Source: an uncultured Oscillibacter sp.
Lineage (GTDB): Bacteria > Bacillota > Clostridia > Oscillospirales > Oscillospiraceae
Assembly: GCA_947244595.1 (NCBI GenBank)
Contig: CAMXKT010000003.1
Span: forward strand, 1-56,431
Direction of reading: 5' to 3'
Length of the DNA: 56,431 nucleotides
Positions 24,544 through 32,370 of this stretch are shown here, piece after piece. The position numbers and the translations under genes are program-made. The notes beneath the pieces were generated by a model. That model ran no database searches, was not told where the DNA came from, and worked only from the letters and a program-made list of their open reading frames with translations. Within the stretch, counting starts at the first letter, position 1; the number at the start of each line of letters is the position of its first letter.

Positions 24544-25236
24544 TTATGTGTAATGGCGGCTTCCAAAGATGGCGGTCCCCACCCGGACCATGGTGGCTCC
24601 GGCGCGGACGGCGTCCTCGTAGTCTCCGCTCATGCCCATAGACAGAACCTGAAGACCATTATGAAACATTTTCTCGTTCATGTCAAGGAATAGTGCCCGA
24701 ACTTTGTCAAAATAGTGAAGATTCTCCTCCCGGCTCGCGTCCGCCGGGGGAATGGTCATCAAACCCAGCACTCTCACATGCTCCTTATCCAAGGCCGCCT
24801 CCGCCCCGGAGAAGAGGTCCGCCGGGGCGAAGCCGCTCTTGGCCTCCTCCTGGCCGATGTTGACCTCCAGGAGGATGTCCTGCACAAGGTCCAGCTTTCC
24901 GGCGGCCTTGTCGATCTCCTCCAGCAGCTCCAGGGAGCCCACGGACTGGATGAGGGCGGCCCTGCCCACCACCTGCTTCACCTTGTTCCGCTGGAGGTGG
25001 CCGATGAAGTGCAGAGGCGCGCCGTCATAGGCGTTTTCCTGAAGCTTCGCCGTCATCTCCTGGACCCGGTTCTCTCCCAGGGCGTCGATGCCGGCGGCAA
25101 TCGCCTCCCGGCAGCGGTAAGCGTCGTTCATTTTGCTGGCACCCACCAGGGTGATTTCCTCGGGCCTCCGGCCCGCCTCCCGGGCGGCGGCGGCGATGTT
25201 CGCCCGGACCTGGGCGACGTTTTCCGCGATAGACAT
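24544..25236 (-). CDS. PLP homeostasis protein, YggS family
   Basis: A 230-residue pyridoxal-phosphate-binding TIM-barrel protein that buffers PLP. The PLP lysine is in ITLVGASKMND (about 28-38), followed by LGENRVQEM and HFIGHLQRNKV, and the phosphate-binding C-terminal part reads LSMGMSGDYEDAVRAG. The start at 25236 follows GAGGATGAG. It is cotranscribed with sepF (31 nt apart). Confidence 0.95.
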   Translation of the reverse strand: MSIAENVAQVRANIAAAAREAGRRPEEITLVGASKMNDAYRCREAIAAGIDALGENRVQEMTAKLQENAYDGAPLHFIGHLQRNKVKQVVGRAALIQSVGSLELLEEIDKAAGKLDLVQDILLEVNIGQEEAKSGFAPADLFSGAEAALDKEHVRVLGLMTIPPADASREENLHYFDKVRALFLDMNEKMFHNGLQVLSMGMSGDYEDAVRAGATMVRVGTAIFGSRHYT

Positions 25237-25281
25237 ACGCTCATCCTCTCTCTGTTTCCAAAATTCCAAACCTGGGACGCC

Positions 25282-26574
25282 TCATTGAAGGACCTTCCCG
25301 TCGAACAGGCCCCGGGCGGACACGATGACCTGCTCCCCGGGGCGGATGATCCGCCGGGCGTCCCGTTCCACGCTGGGGTCCAGCTCCGGCGCGGGCTCTA
25401 CCAGGGCGAAGCTCTCTCCGCTGTGGACCACCTCCACCGGCTTGAACCGGGCCTCCCGGCCCACCAGGCAGTAAATGCCGGCGCGGTCCTCCGTGACGGT
25501 CTTCCCGTTTTCGTCCAGATAGGCCCGCTCCGCCCGGAGACACTCCCGGGGGACTCGGATGCCGGAGGTAACGCCGGTAATGATCTGGGCCCGCTGCTGG
25601 CGCAGCAGCGTCAGCTCCCGGAGGTAGGCATTCCCCCGGAACACCGCCGCCACCCGGCCGTTCTCCCGAGGGCCGATGGACTCCAGGGTCACCGGCAGGT
25701 CCCGGTCCACGCCCTTGGAAAAGCGGAGGTTCAGCGTCCCCCCGCTCTCCTCCTGCAGGCTCTGGAGGGCCACGGCGTCCTCGAAGGACAAGACGGCGGT
25801 GTAATACCACTCGTCCCCCAGCACCAGCTTCCCCGTCCGGGAGACCGTGCTCGGGTCCGCCGTCAGGGCGGACAGGGCGGAGGGCGTCAGGCCGTCCAGC
25901 GTCTCCGGGGTCAGCACGGTCTCGTATCCGTCCACCTCGGCGGAGTAGAGCCCCGCCTCCGGGGCGGTGACCCGCCGGACGGAGCCCTCAGCCTGGGAGC
26001 GAAGCTCCAGCAGCCGGGCTCCCAGCTCCTGGAGCTGGAGCTCCACGTCTCCGCCGCCTGTGTCGCTGTAGTCCCGCTTGAGCACCAGGGCCCGGAGCTC
26101 CAGGGCCGCGCTCTCGGCGTCATAGAGCCTGTCCGCCGCCAGGAAGCGCCGGTACTCCAGCAGATTTTGTACGATTTGGGCGTCCAGCTTCCGGGTGGTC
26201 TCCGCCGCCAGGGCCAGGTCCTGGGCGTACTGGAGCTGCTCCACCCGGCTCTCCAGGCTGTCGATCTCCTCCTGCCGGTCCAGGGACGCCTGGTCCGCGT
26301 AGACCGAGGCCACGGTTCCCCCGGCGGCCACCCGCTCGCCCTCCGCCCGCTGGACGCGGAGAAGGCCGCCGCCCTCGTCGGGCAGCACCCGCTCTTCCCG
26401 GACCACGAAGCCCGTCATGTCCAAGGTCTGCTCCACCTCGTAGCGGTAGGCCAGGGTGACCCCCAGAGGGTCGTCCAGGTACTGAAAGGCCTGGATGCCG
26501 AAGTAGGCCGCCACCCCCAGGAAGAGGGCGGCCATGAACAATTTGGTTCCAATGCCGCTTTTTTTCTTTTTCAT
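25282..26574 (-). CDS. HlyD-like membrane-anchored adaptor protein
   Basis: A 430-residue protein with a Lys-rich start, one N-terminal membrane segment (about 11-30) and an extracytoplasmic part of HlyD/RND-adaptor type: a split biotinyl-lipoyl-like region (GGGLLRVQRAEGERVAAGG near 68), a coiled coil (about 95-200) and beta-rich C-terminal domains (GIRVPRECLR near 340). Such proteins occur in clostridial ylm/division clusters without a visible pump partner, and none is seen here. The ribosome site is weak. Confidence 0.78.
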   Translation of the reverse strand: MKKKKSGIGTKLFMAALFLGVAAYFGIQAFQYLDDPLGVTLAYRYEVEQTLDMTGFVVREERVLPDEGGGLLRVQRAEGERVAAGGTVASVYADQASLDRQEEIDSLESRVEQLQYAQDLALAAETTRKLDAQIVQNLLEYRRFLAADRLYDAESAALELRALVLKRDYSDTGGGDVELQLQELGARLLELRSQAEGSVRRVTAPEAGLYSAEVDGYETVLTPETLDGLTPSALSALTADPSTVSRTGKLVLGDEWYYTAVLSFEDAVALQSLQEESGGTLNLRFSKGVDRDLPVTLESIGPRENGRVAAVFRGNAYLRELTLLRQQRAQIITGVTSGIRVPRECLRAERAYLDENGKTVTEDRAGIYCLVGREARFKPVEVVHSGESFALVEPAPELDPSVERDARRIIRPGEQVIVSARGLFDGKVLQ

Positions 26575-26612
26575 GGCAATTCTATGTAACCTGCCTCACG
26601 GGGTTTTGCCGG

Positions 26613-26840
26613 TCACTCCTCCTCGTTCAGGGAGACCGTCCGGGTGGGGGCGATGGTGGAAATGGCGTGTTTGTAGATCACCTGCTGGCGCCCCTCGCTG
26701 TCCAGGATGACCACGAAGGGGTCGAAGCCGGTGATGGTCCCCCGCATCTGAAAGCCGTTCATCAAAAACATGGTGACCGGAACCCGGTCCCGCTTGGCCC
26801 GGAGGAGGAAGAGGTCCTGTAGGTTCTGTTTGTTCTGCAT
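26613..26840 (-). CDS. hfq: RNA chaperone Hfq
   Basis: A 75-residue Sm-fold protein that forms hexamers and helps small RNAs pair with mRNAs. It begins [19 protein letters not shown] and keeps the Sm2-type segment [12 protein letters not shown] (classically YKHAIS). The start at 26840 follows AAAAAGGAG. It follows miaA as in many bacteria. Its presence is relevant to the several candidate small RNAs in this window. Confidence 0.96.
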   Translation of the reverse strand: MQNKQNLQDLFLLRAKRDRVPVTMFLMNGFQMRGTITGFDPFVVILDSEGRQQVIYKHAISTIAPTRTVSLNEEE

Positions 26841-26960
26841 ATCGTTCGCTCCTTTTTCTTTCGTCCCGCGCCTTCCGGGGAAGGCGCCGTTGTGTTGTCC
26901 AGCGAAACGATGGTCCCTCGGGTCCCGCGAGAGGTTCCGGGTAAATCGTTTTGCCAATTT
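26841..26960 (-). promoter_or_regulatory. Structured leader between miaA and hfq
   Basis: On the minus strand the 120-nt gap can fold into an AACGAT/ATCGTT outer stem and a separate GCGCCTTCC/GGAAGGCGC hairpin close to the hfq ribosome site. There is no T run, so it is not a clear terminator. A regulatory role for hfq is possible but unproven. Confidence 0.35.
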
Positions 26961-27905
26961 CTAGGATACCCCCGCGGCGGAAAGGATTTCCGTCGAAACT
27001 TGTAGGGCCCGGGCAAAATCCCGTTCTTTTTCCCAAAAGACCCAGTGGACGGCCGGATTCCGCCGCAGCCAGGTCAGCTGCCGCTTGGCGTACTGCCGGG
27101 AGCGGAGCTTTACCTCTTCCAGGGCCTCCGCCTCCGTCTTGGCCCCCTCCAGGACGCCCAGGAACTCCTTGTACCCGATAGCCTGGAGGGCCGTGGCTTT
27201 CCGGGGCAGGCCCCGGGAGAGCAGGGACCGGACCTCGTCCAGCAGGCCTGCCTCCACCATGCGGTCCACCCGCCGGTCGATCAGGCGCTTCATGTCCTCC
27301 CGGTCGGCGAACTGGAGGCCGATCCACACCGCGTCATACCGGGGGGGCTGGGCCCGGGTCTCCTCGTTGTGGGCGGTGATGGTCTTCCCGGTCTCCCGGT
27401 AGACTTCCAGGGCCCGTAAAATCCGCTTCTCGTCCGCCGGATGGAGGCGCTCCGCCGCCGCGGGGTCCACCTGCCGGAGCTCCTCCAGCAGGGGTTCGAC
27501 GCCCTCCGCCGCCAGGCGGGCTTCCAGCTCCTTCCGCACGGCTCCCCCGGCGCAGCCCGCCGCGAAGCCGTGGCCCTTGACCACCGCGTCGATCCAAAGG
27601 CCGGTGCCCCCCACCAGGATGGGCAGCTTCCCCCGATTCAGGATATCGTCCACAATGGGAATGGCCTCCCGGGCGTACCGGGCGGCGGACCACTGTTCTT
27701 CCGGATCCGCCACGGCAATCATGTGGTGGGGCACGCCGTCCATCTCCGCTTCTGTGGGGGCGGCGGCGCCGATGGTCAGCCCCCGGTAGATCTGCATGGA
27801 GTCGGCGGAGACCACCTCGCCGTTAAAGCGCTTCGCCAGCAGGACCCCCAGGGTGGTCTTGCCGCAGGCCGTGGGGCCCACGACGCAGACGATCTTCGGA
27901 GCCAT
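26961..27905 (-). CDS. miaA: tRNA dimethylallyltransferase
   Basis: Adds an isopentenyl group to A37 of tRNAs reading UNN codons; MiaB, encoded upstream at 37195, then thiomethylates the product. The 314-residue protein has the P-loop GPTACGKTT (about 9-17), DSMQIYRGL (about 35), and the family sequence GGTGLWIDAVV near 97. The start at 27905 is chosen for alignment with the family; the open frame upstream overlaps the flavoprotein gene and is not coding. hfq follows. Confidence 0.96.
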   Translation of the reverse strand: MAPKIVCVVGPTACGKTTLGVLLAKRFNGEVVSADSMQIYRGLTIGAAAPTEAEMDGVPHHMIAVADPEEQWSAARYAREAIPIVDDILNRGKLPILVGGTGLWIDAVVKGHGFAAGCAGGAVRKELEARLAAEGVEPLLEELRQVDPAAAERLHPADEKRILRALEVYRETGKTITAHNEETRAQPPRYDAVWIGLQFADREDMKRLIDRRVDRMVEAGLLDEVRSLLSRGLPRKATALQAIGYKEFLGVLEGAKTEAEALEEVKLRSRQYAKRQLTWLRRNPAVHWVFWEKERDFARALQVSTEILSAAGVS

Positions 27906-27906
27906 G

Positions 27907-28500
27907 TCAGAAGTCCCGTCCCAGAGCCCGGGCCTGTTCGCAGGCGGCGTCCATGAGCTCCGGGGCCTTGGACGGGTCCACATCCAGCCCCCCGGCGAAC
28001 ACGTAGTCAAACCGGGGCACGCCGAACATGGCGGCCAGCTGCTTCCAGTACAGCACGCCCAGGCTCTCGGGCTTTTCAAAGTCCCCGCCGGTGGTGAGAT
28101 AGGCCAGGCGCTCCGCCCCGCAGTCCCCGTGGCAGCCGTCGTGTTCGTAGTGGTAGCAGAGTCCGCAGGCGGAAATGTGCTCAATATACGTCCGCATCAC
28201 CGCGGGAAAGCTCAGGTCCCAGAAAGGGGCCGCCGCCACGATCCTGTCCGCCCGCCGGAACTGCCGGGCCAGGTCGAACACCGGCGCGTCAAAGGCCCCG
28301 ATGGAGGCCAGGGCGTCCCGCTCGTCCAGGGCGGCGGGGGTGAAGGGCTTTAGCCCCAGCTCCTCCAGCCGGACGGTCTCGATTTCCGCCTCCGGGCGGG
28401 TCTCCCGGAAAGCGGAGAGAAAGGCCTCCGCCAGGGCGCGGGTCCGGGACTCCGGGCCCCGCTGGCTGACGCAGCCGTCAATAAACAGCAGTCGTTCCAT
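27907..28500 (-). CDS. Flavodoxin-fold NAD(P)H-dependent oxidoreductase
   Basis: A 197-residue FMN-binding protein of the NADPH-quinone reductase/azoreductase type. The start LLFIDGCVSQRGPESRTRAL matches the phosphate-binding end of the flavodoxin fold and AAPFWDLSFPAVMRTYIE is typical of the AzoR/MdaB-like families. The middle contains extra cysteines (CGLCYHYEHDGCHGDC), an uncommon feature that could bind metal. It ends one base before the miaA start, so translation may be coupled. Confidence 0.85.
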   Translation of the reverse strand: MERLLFIDGCVSQRGPESRTRALAEAFLSAFRETRPEAEIETVRLEELGLKPFTPAALDERDALASIGAFDAPVFDLARQFRRADRIVAAAPFWDLSFPAVMRTYIEHISACGLCYHYEHDGCHGDCGAERLAYLTTGGDFEKPESLGVLYWKQLAAMFGVPRFDYVFAGGLDVDPSKAPELMDAACEQARALGRDF

Positions 28501-28509
28501 ATTACTCCA

Positions 28510-28704
28510 TTACTCCTCGTCAAAAACCGTTGTGATGATGGGCTTGCCCTCCCGGTCCAGGAGGGGCGTCAGGCCGCCGGAATTCGCCGACTGAAAGAAC
28601 AGGTAATTGACTCCCGTCTCCCGGTCCACTAAAATAATTGTGCTGGAAAACATACTGCTGCCGGAAACATCCTGGATCAAGAATCTTCCTGTTTTCTTTG
28701 CCAT
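28510..28704 (-). CDS. Small DUF6440-like protein
   Basis: A 64-residue protein with a beta-rich look and the pattern DRETGVNYLFFQS followed by GGLTPLLDREGKPII, which matches short clostridial proteins grouped as DUF6440. Function is unknown. It lies 9 nt from mutL and 9 nt from the flavoprotein gene, so it is part of the operon. Confidence 0.8.
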   Translation of the reverse strand: MAKKTGRFLIQDVSGSSMFSSTIILVDRETGVNYLFFQSANSGGLTPLLDREGKPIITTVFDEE

Positions 28705-28713
28705 GCTGTTCTC

Positions 28714-30690
28714 CTATGCTCGCTTGAACATTTTCTCAAGTTCGTATTTGGTCAGCTTCACCGCCACGGGCCTGCCGTGGGGACAATACTGCACCTCGCC
28801 GCTCTGGACCTTGGAGACCAAGGCCCGGAGCTCCGCCGGGTCGCTCTTCCAGCCGCCCTTGATGGCGGCCTTGCAGGCCATGGTGTGGAGCAGGGTCTCC
28901 CGCCGCTCCGCCGGGGAGCGGCCCTGGCGGAGCTTTTCGGCGATCTCCTCCAACGTGGCCGCCGCGTCGCCGGCGTCCAGATCCGCCGGGACCTCCCGGA
29001 CCAGCACGGCCCCGCCGCCGAAGTCCTCGCAGGAGAAGCCGAAGTCCTCCAGGAGGGGCAGGTTCTCCAGCAGCAGCGCGGCCTCCTCCCGGCCCGGCTC
29101 CACGGCAACAGGGGTCAGCAGGGCCTGGCGCATAGGGGGCTCCAAGGCGGCCTTCAGCCGGTCGAAATTGATCCGCTCGTGGGCGGCGTGCTTGTCGATG
29201 AGGTAGACGCAGCCCTCCTCGCTCTCGCAGACGATGTAGGTCCGCAGCACCTCCCCGGCGATCCGCCAGGGGGTCTCCTTTTGGGGCTCCAGGGTCTCCT
29301 GGCCGGGGACCTCCGTCCCCTCTTGGGGGATGGCCGGGACAAAGGGCCGCTTCTCCGTCCCGGCCGGGGAGGCGGGCTTCCTCCGCTCCGGCTCCCGCCG
29401 GAGCACCGAGGGCGGCGCGTCCTCCCGCAGGGGCGGGAAGGGGGTCCGCCCGCCCGGGGCGGGCGCTTCCCTTCGAGGCAGAGGCGGGACGCTGTCCGAG
29501 AGGCGGGTTCCGCCTCGTTCCGTGTTCCAGGAGGGCGGAGGGGCAGGCCGCTTTGGCGGCGGGGCGGCGGGTTTGGCCGGGGTCTTGGTCCCCTGCTCCC
29601 GGAAGGTTTTGGCGTCCATGGCCTGAAAGAAGTCCCCCCGGGGGTTTACGGTTTGTTCCGGCTCCGCCGCCGGGACAGGAGAGACCGGAACGACGGGGCC
29701 GCCCCGCTCTTCCAGGGTGTCCAGCACCGTGTGGTACACCGCGTCGAAGACGGCCTTCTCCTGGGCGAATTTTACCTGGGTCTTGGCGGGGTGGACGTTC
29801 ACGTCCACCGCCGTCACGGGCAGTTCCACCGCCAGCACGCAGCCGGGGAAGCGGCCCTTCATGATCTGATTCCGGTAGCCCTCCTCCAGGGCGGCGGTAA
29901 GAATCTGGGATTTGATGAACCGCCCGTTGACGAAGAAGGTCTGCATCCCCCGGGAGCCCCGGCCCTGGAGGGGCCGGGTGATGAAACCGGACACGCTTAC
30001 GCCGTCCCCTCCCCCCTTGACGGGAAGGAGGCTCCGGGCGAAGTCCCGGCCCAGGGCGGCGTACACGGCGGAGTCCAGACGCCCGTCCCCGGGGGTGTGG
30101 AGGGCCTCCGCGCCGTCTTTGAGAAACCGAAAGGAGATATCGGGGTGGGACAGGGCCAGGTGCTGCATCAGCCCGGCGGCGGCCGCCGTCTCGGCGCTGT
30201 CCTTCTTCATGAATTTCAGCCGGGCCGGGGTGTTGTAGAACAGGTCCCGGACCAGGATGGTGGTGCCCTCCGGAGCGCCGGTCTCCTCCGCCTCTCCGGG
30301 GACGCCGCCCTCCAGCCGCAGGAGCGACCCCGCCGGGTCTCCTCGGCGGCGGGTCCGGATCTCCACCCGGCTGACGGCGGAGATGGCCGCCAGGGCCTCT
30401 CCCCGAAAGCCCAGGGTGCCGATCTTCCCCAGGTCCTCGGGGCCGCGGAGCTTTGAGGTGGCATGGCGCAGGAAAGCCGTGGGCAGCTCAGCCGGGGCGA
30501 TGCCGCAGCCGTTGTCCGTCACCCGGATGAGGCCCATGCCGCCCCGGCGGAGCTCCACCGCCACGGCGGAGCTTCCGGCGTCTATGGCGTTTTCCACCAG
30601 CTCCTTCACCACGCTGGCGGGGCGTTCCACTACCTCTCCGGCGGCGATGAGGTCCGCCACGTGGGCGGGCAGCTGCTGAATGTGGGGCAT
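28714..30690 (-). CDS. mutL: DNA mismatch repair protein MutL
   Basis: Couples MutS mismatch recognition to strand removal. The 658-residue protein has the GHKL ATPase domain (IAAGEVVERPASVVKELVEN near 16, DNGCGI near 59, GFRGEAL near 95), a long proline-rich linker (about 345-450) and the C-terminal dimer/endonuclease domain with DKHAAHER near 505, ACKAAIKGG and the C-terminal CPHGRPV motif. These metal-site motifs indicate a nicking MutL as in most bacteria without MutH. Confidence 0.96.
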   Translation of the reverse strand: MPHIQQLPAHVADLIAAGEVVERPASVVKELVENAIDAGSSAVAVELRRGGMGLIRVTDNGCGIAPAELPTAFLRHATSKLRGPEDLGKIGTLGFRGEALAAISAVSRVEIRTRRRGDPAGSLLRLEGGVPGEAEETGAPEGTTILVRDLFYNTPARLKFMKKDSAETAAAAGLMQHLALSHPDISFRFLKDGAEALHTPGDGRLDSAVYAALGRDFARSLLPVKGGGDGVSVSGFITRPLQGRGSRGMQTFFVNGRFIKSQILTAALEEGYRNQIMKGRFPGCVLAVELPVTAVDVNVHPAKTQVKFAQEKAVFDAVYHTVLDTLEERGGPVVPVSPVPAAEPEQTVNPRGDFFQAMDAKTFREQGTKTPAKPAAPPPKRPAPPPSWNTERGGTRLSDSVPPLPRREAPAPGGRTPFPPLREDAPPSVLRREPERRKPASPAGTEKRPFVPAIPQEGTEVPGQETLEPQKETPWRIAGEVLRTYIVCESEEGCVYLIDKHAAHERINFDRLKAALEPPMRQALLTPVAVEPGREEAALLLENLPLLEDFGFSCEDFGGGAVLVREVPADLDAGDAAATLEEIAEKLRQGRSPAERRETLLHTMACKAAIKGGWKSDPAELRALVSKVQSGEVQYCPHGRPVAVKLTKYELEKMFKRA

Positions 30691-30720
30691 GGGGGGATCC
30701 CTCCTTTCCGGGGCGAAGAG

Positions 30721-31632
30721 TCAGAACAGGAACGCGGCGAGAATGGGGATGGTGACGATGGATGCCAGAGTGGACACCAGGGTAACCTGGGCCATGCACT
30801 CCGCGTCCCCGCCGTACTCCATGCACAGGAGGGACCCGTTTACCGCCGCGGGCATGGCCATCTGCGTGACGGCCACTCCCAGGATGGGGGGGTCCGTCCC
30901 CATCCGGCGGAGGAGGAAGCACAGCGCCGTGGGCAGGGCCAGCAGCCGCACCGCCGTGAGAATCCACAGCCGGGGGGAGACCAGCATCCGTCCCAGAGGG
31001 ATCCCCGCCAGGAGGGACCCCACGAAGAGCAGGGAGAGGGGCACCGTCACGCTCCCCACGAAGTCCAGGGCCTCCCCGATCACCGCCGGGGGACGCAGCC
31101 GCCCCAGGGCCAGGACCAGCGCCGCCAGGGACGCCGCCACGCAGGGGGAGAACATCTGCCGGAGGCTGAACCGCTTGGCCCCGGTGAGCATCAGCGGCCC
31201 CAGGGTGAAGGTCATCAGGTTGAAGGGCAGGACCAGGATGACGGCGTAAAAGAGCGCGTCTGCGCCAAAGAGGGCCGTCACCACCGGGTAGCCGATGAAG
31301 GCCACGTTGGGAAAGGCCAGGGTGTACCGCCAGACGCCCTTCTGCCCCGGCGTGCCCCCCAGCAGGGGCGGGACCGCCAGGACGAAGGCGAACTCCAGAC
31401 CGTAGAACACCGCCGCCACCCCCAGGGTCCCCAGCACCACCGCGGGCTCCGGCAGGGCTTCCCCCGTGCAGACGGAGCCCAGGATCATAGAGGGCAGGGT
31501 GAGGGTCAGGAGGAGCTTGGAGATTTTCTTGTCGGTCTCCCCGCCCAGAATTCCCAGGCGATTGGCGAGAAAGCCCGCTGCGATGGCGAACAGCAGCACC
31601 AGCATCTCGGAGAGGGTATCCAAAAAACTCAT
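30721..31632 (-). CDS. AEC family (auxin efflux carrier-like) transporter
   Basis: A 303-residue membrane protein with about ten hydrophobic segments in two five-helix halves and the family pattern KLLLTLTLPSMILGSV near 41. The substrate is unknown; bacterial members often carry malate or related acids. An ATG at 31632 is chosen with AAAGAAG upstream; TTG at 31638 is an alternative. It is placed between two mismatch-repair genes, mutS-CPBP upstream and mutL downstream. Confidence 0.88.
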   Translation of the reverse strand: MSFLDTLSEMLVLLFAIAAGFLANRLGILGGETDKKISKLLLTLTLPSMILGSVCTGEALPEPAVVLGTLGVAAVFYGLEFAFVLAVPPLLGGTPGQKGVWRYTLAFPNVAFIGYPVVTALFGADALFYAVILVLPFNLMTFTLGPLMLTGAKRFSLRQMFSPCVAASLAALVLALGRLRPPAVIGEALDFVGSVTVPLSLLFVGSLLAGIPLGRMLVSPRLWILTAVRLLALPTALCFLLRRMGTDPPILGVAVTQMAMPAAVNGSLLCMEYGGDAECMAQVTLVSTLASIVTIPILAAFLF

Positions 31633-31668
31633 GAGCAAACTTCTTTCTCAGGCGCGGCGCGCCTCAAT

Positions 31669-32370
31669 TTATAGCAGTACCGCCAGGGCGTTGACCCCGG
31701 CGTGAAGGCCGACGGAGGCCCAGAGGGTCCCGGCGTGGTCATAGGCCCAGGCCAGCACCAGGCCGGGGATCAGATACTGGACCATCAGCAGGAAGTAGGC
31801 CGGATCCCGGTTGGCCACGGCGAACTGCCACACGTGGACCAGGGCGAAGAGGGCGCAGCTGACGGCGTAGGCCAGGGGGCGGCTCTTCTCCTTCAGACCG
31901 CCGAAGACCAGGCCGCGGAACAGGGTCTCCTCCACGAAGGGGGCCAGGAAGATCACGATCAGCAGCGTCATGTGAGGGGCGGCGCCCGTCCGGGCGGAGA
32001 TGACCGCGTCGTTCAGGTTTCCGGAGCGGTCCACAAACAGCCGCCCCAGCCGGGCCGCCAGCTCGCTGAGACCGTAGTAGGCTATCACGCCCACCCCCGC
32101 CGTCTTGAGGGCCGAGGCGGGATCGTCCAGGAAGCGGCGGGTGGAGATCCCCAGGGTGTGGTGGAAGAGAATGGCCGTCACGGCGAAGAGAAGATAGTAG
32201 TAGGCCGCGCCGTACAGCTCCGCCGAAACGCTCCGGCCGAGCAGGTCCTCCGCCAGTTTCCGGGCGGGGCCCGTTGCCAGGGGGAGCAGGAGCAAATAGA
32301 AAACAAAGAAGATGGTCCCGCCGAAGCGCTCCAGATTCGTCAGCCCGGAGGAGGTCTTTCTCTTAGCCAT
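31669..32370 (-). CDS. CPBP family intramembrane metalloprotease
   Basis: A 233-residue membrane protein of the CAAX protease/bacteriocin-processing (Abi) family. The motifs are EETLFRG (about 146-152), a conserved His in ALVHVWQF (about 174) and HAGVN near the C-terminus (about 223). The start overlaps the mutS stop by 8 bp, implying translational coupling. Its substrate is unknown; in other bacteria such proteins process prenylated or peptide substrates or give bacteriocin immunity. Confidence 0.9.
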   Translation of the reverse strand: MAKRKTSSGLTNLERFGGTIFFVFYLLLLPLATGPARKLAEDLLGRSVSAELYGAAYYYLLFAVTAILFHHTLGISTRRFLDDPASALKTAGVGVIAYYGLSELAARLGRLFVDRSGNLNDAVISARTGAAPHMTLLIVIFLAPFVEETLFRGLVFGGLKEKSRPLAYAVSCALFALVHVWQFAVANRDPAYFLLMVQYLIPGLVLAWAYDHAGTLWASVGLHAGVNALAVLL

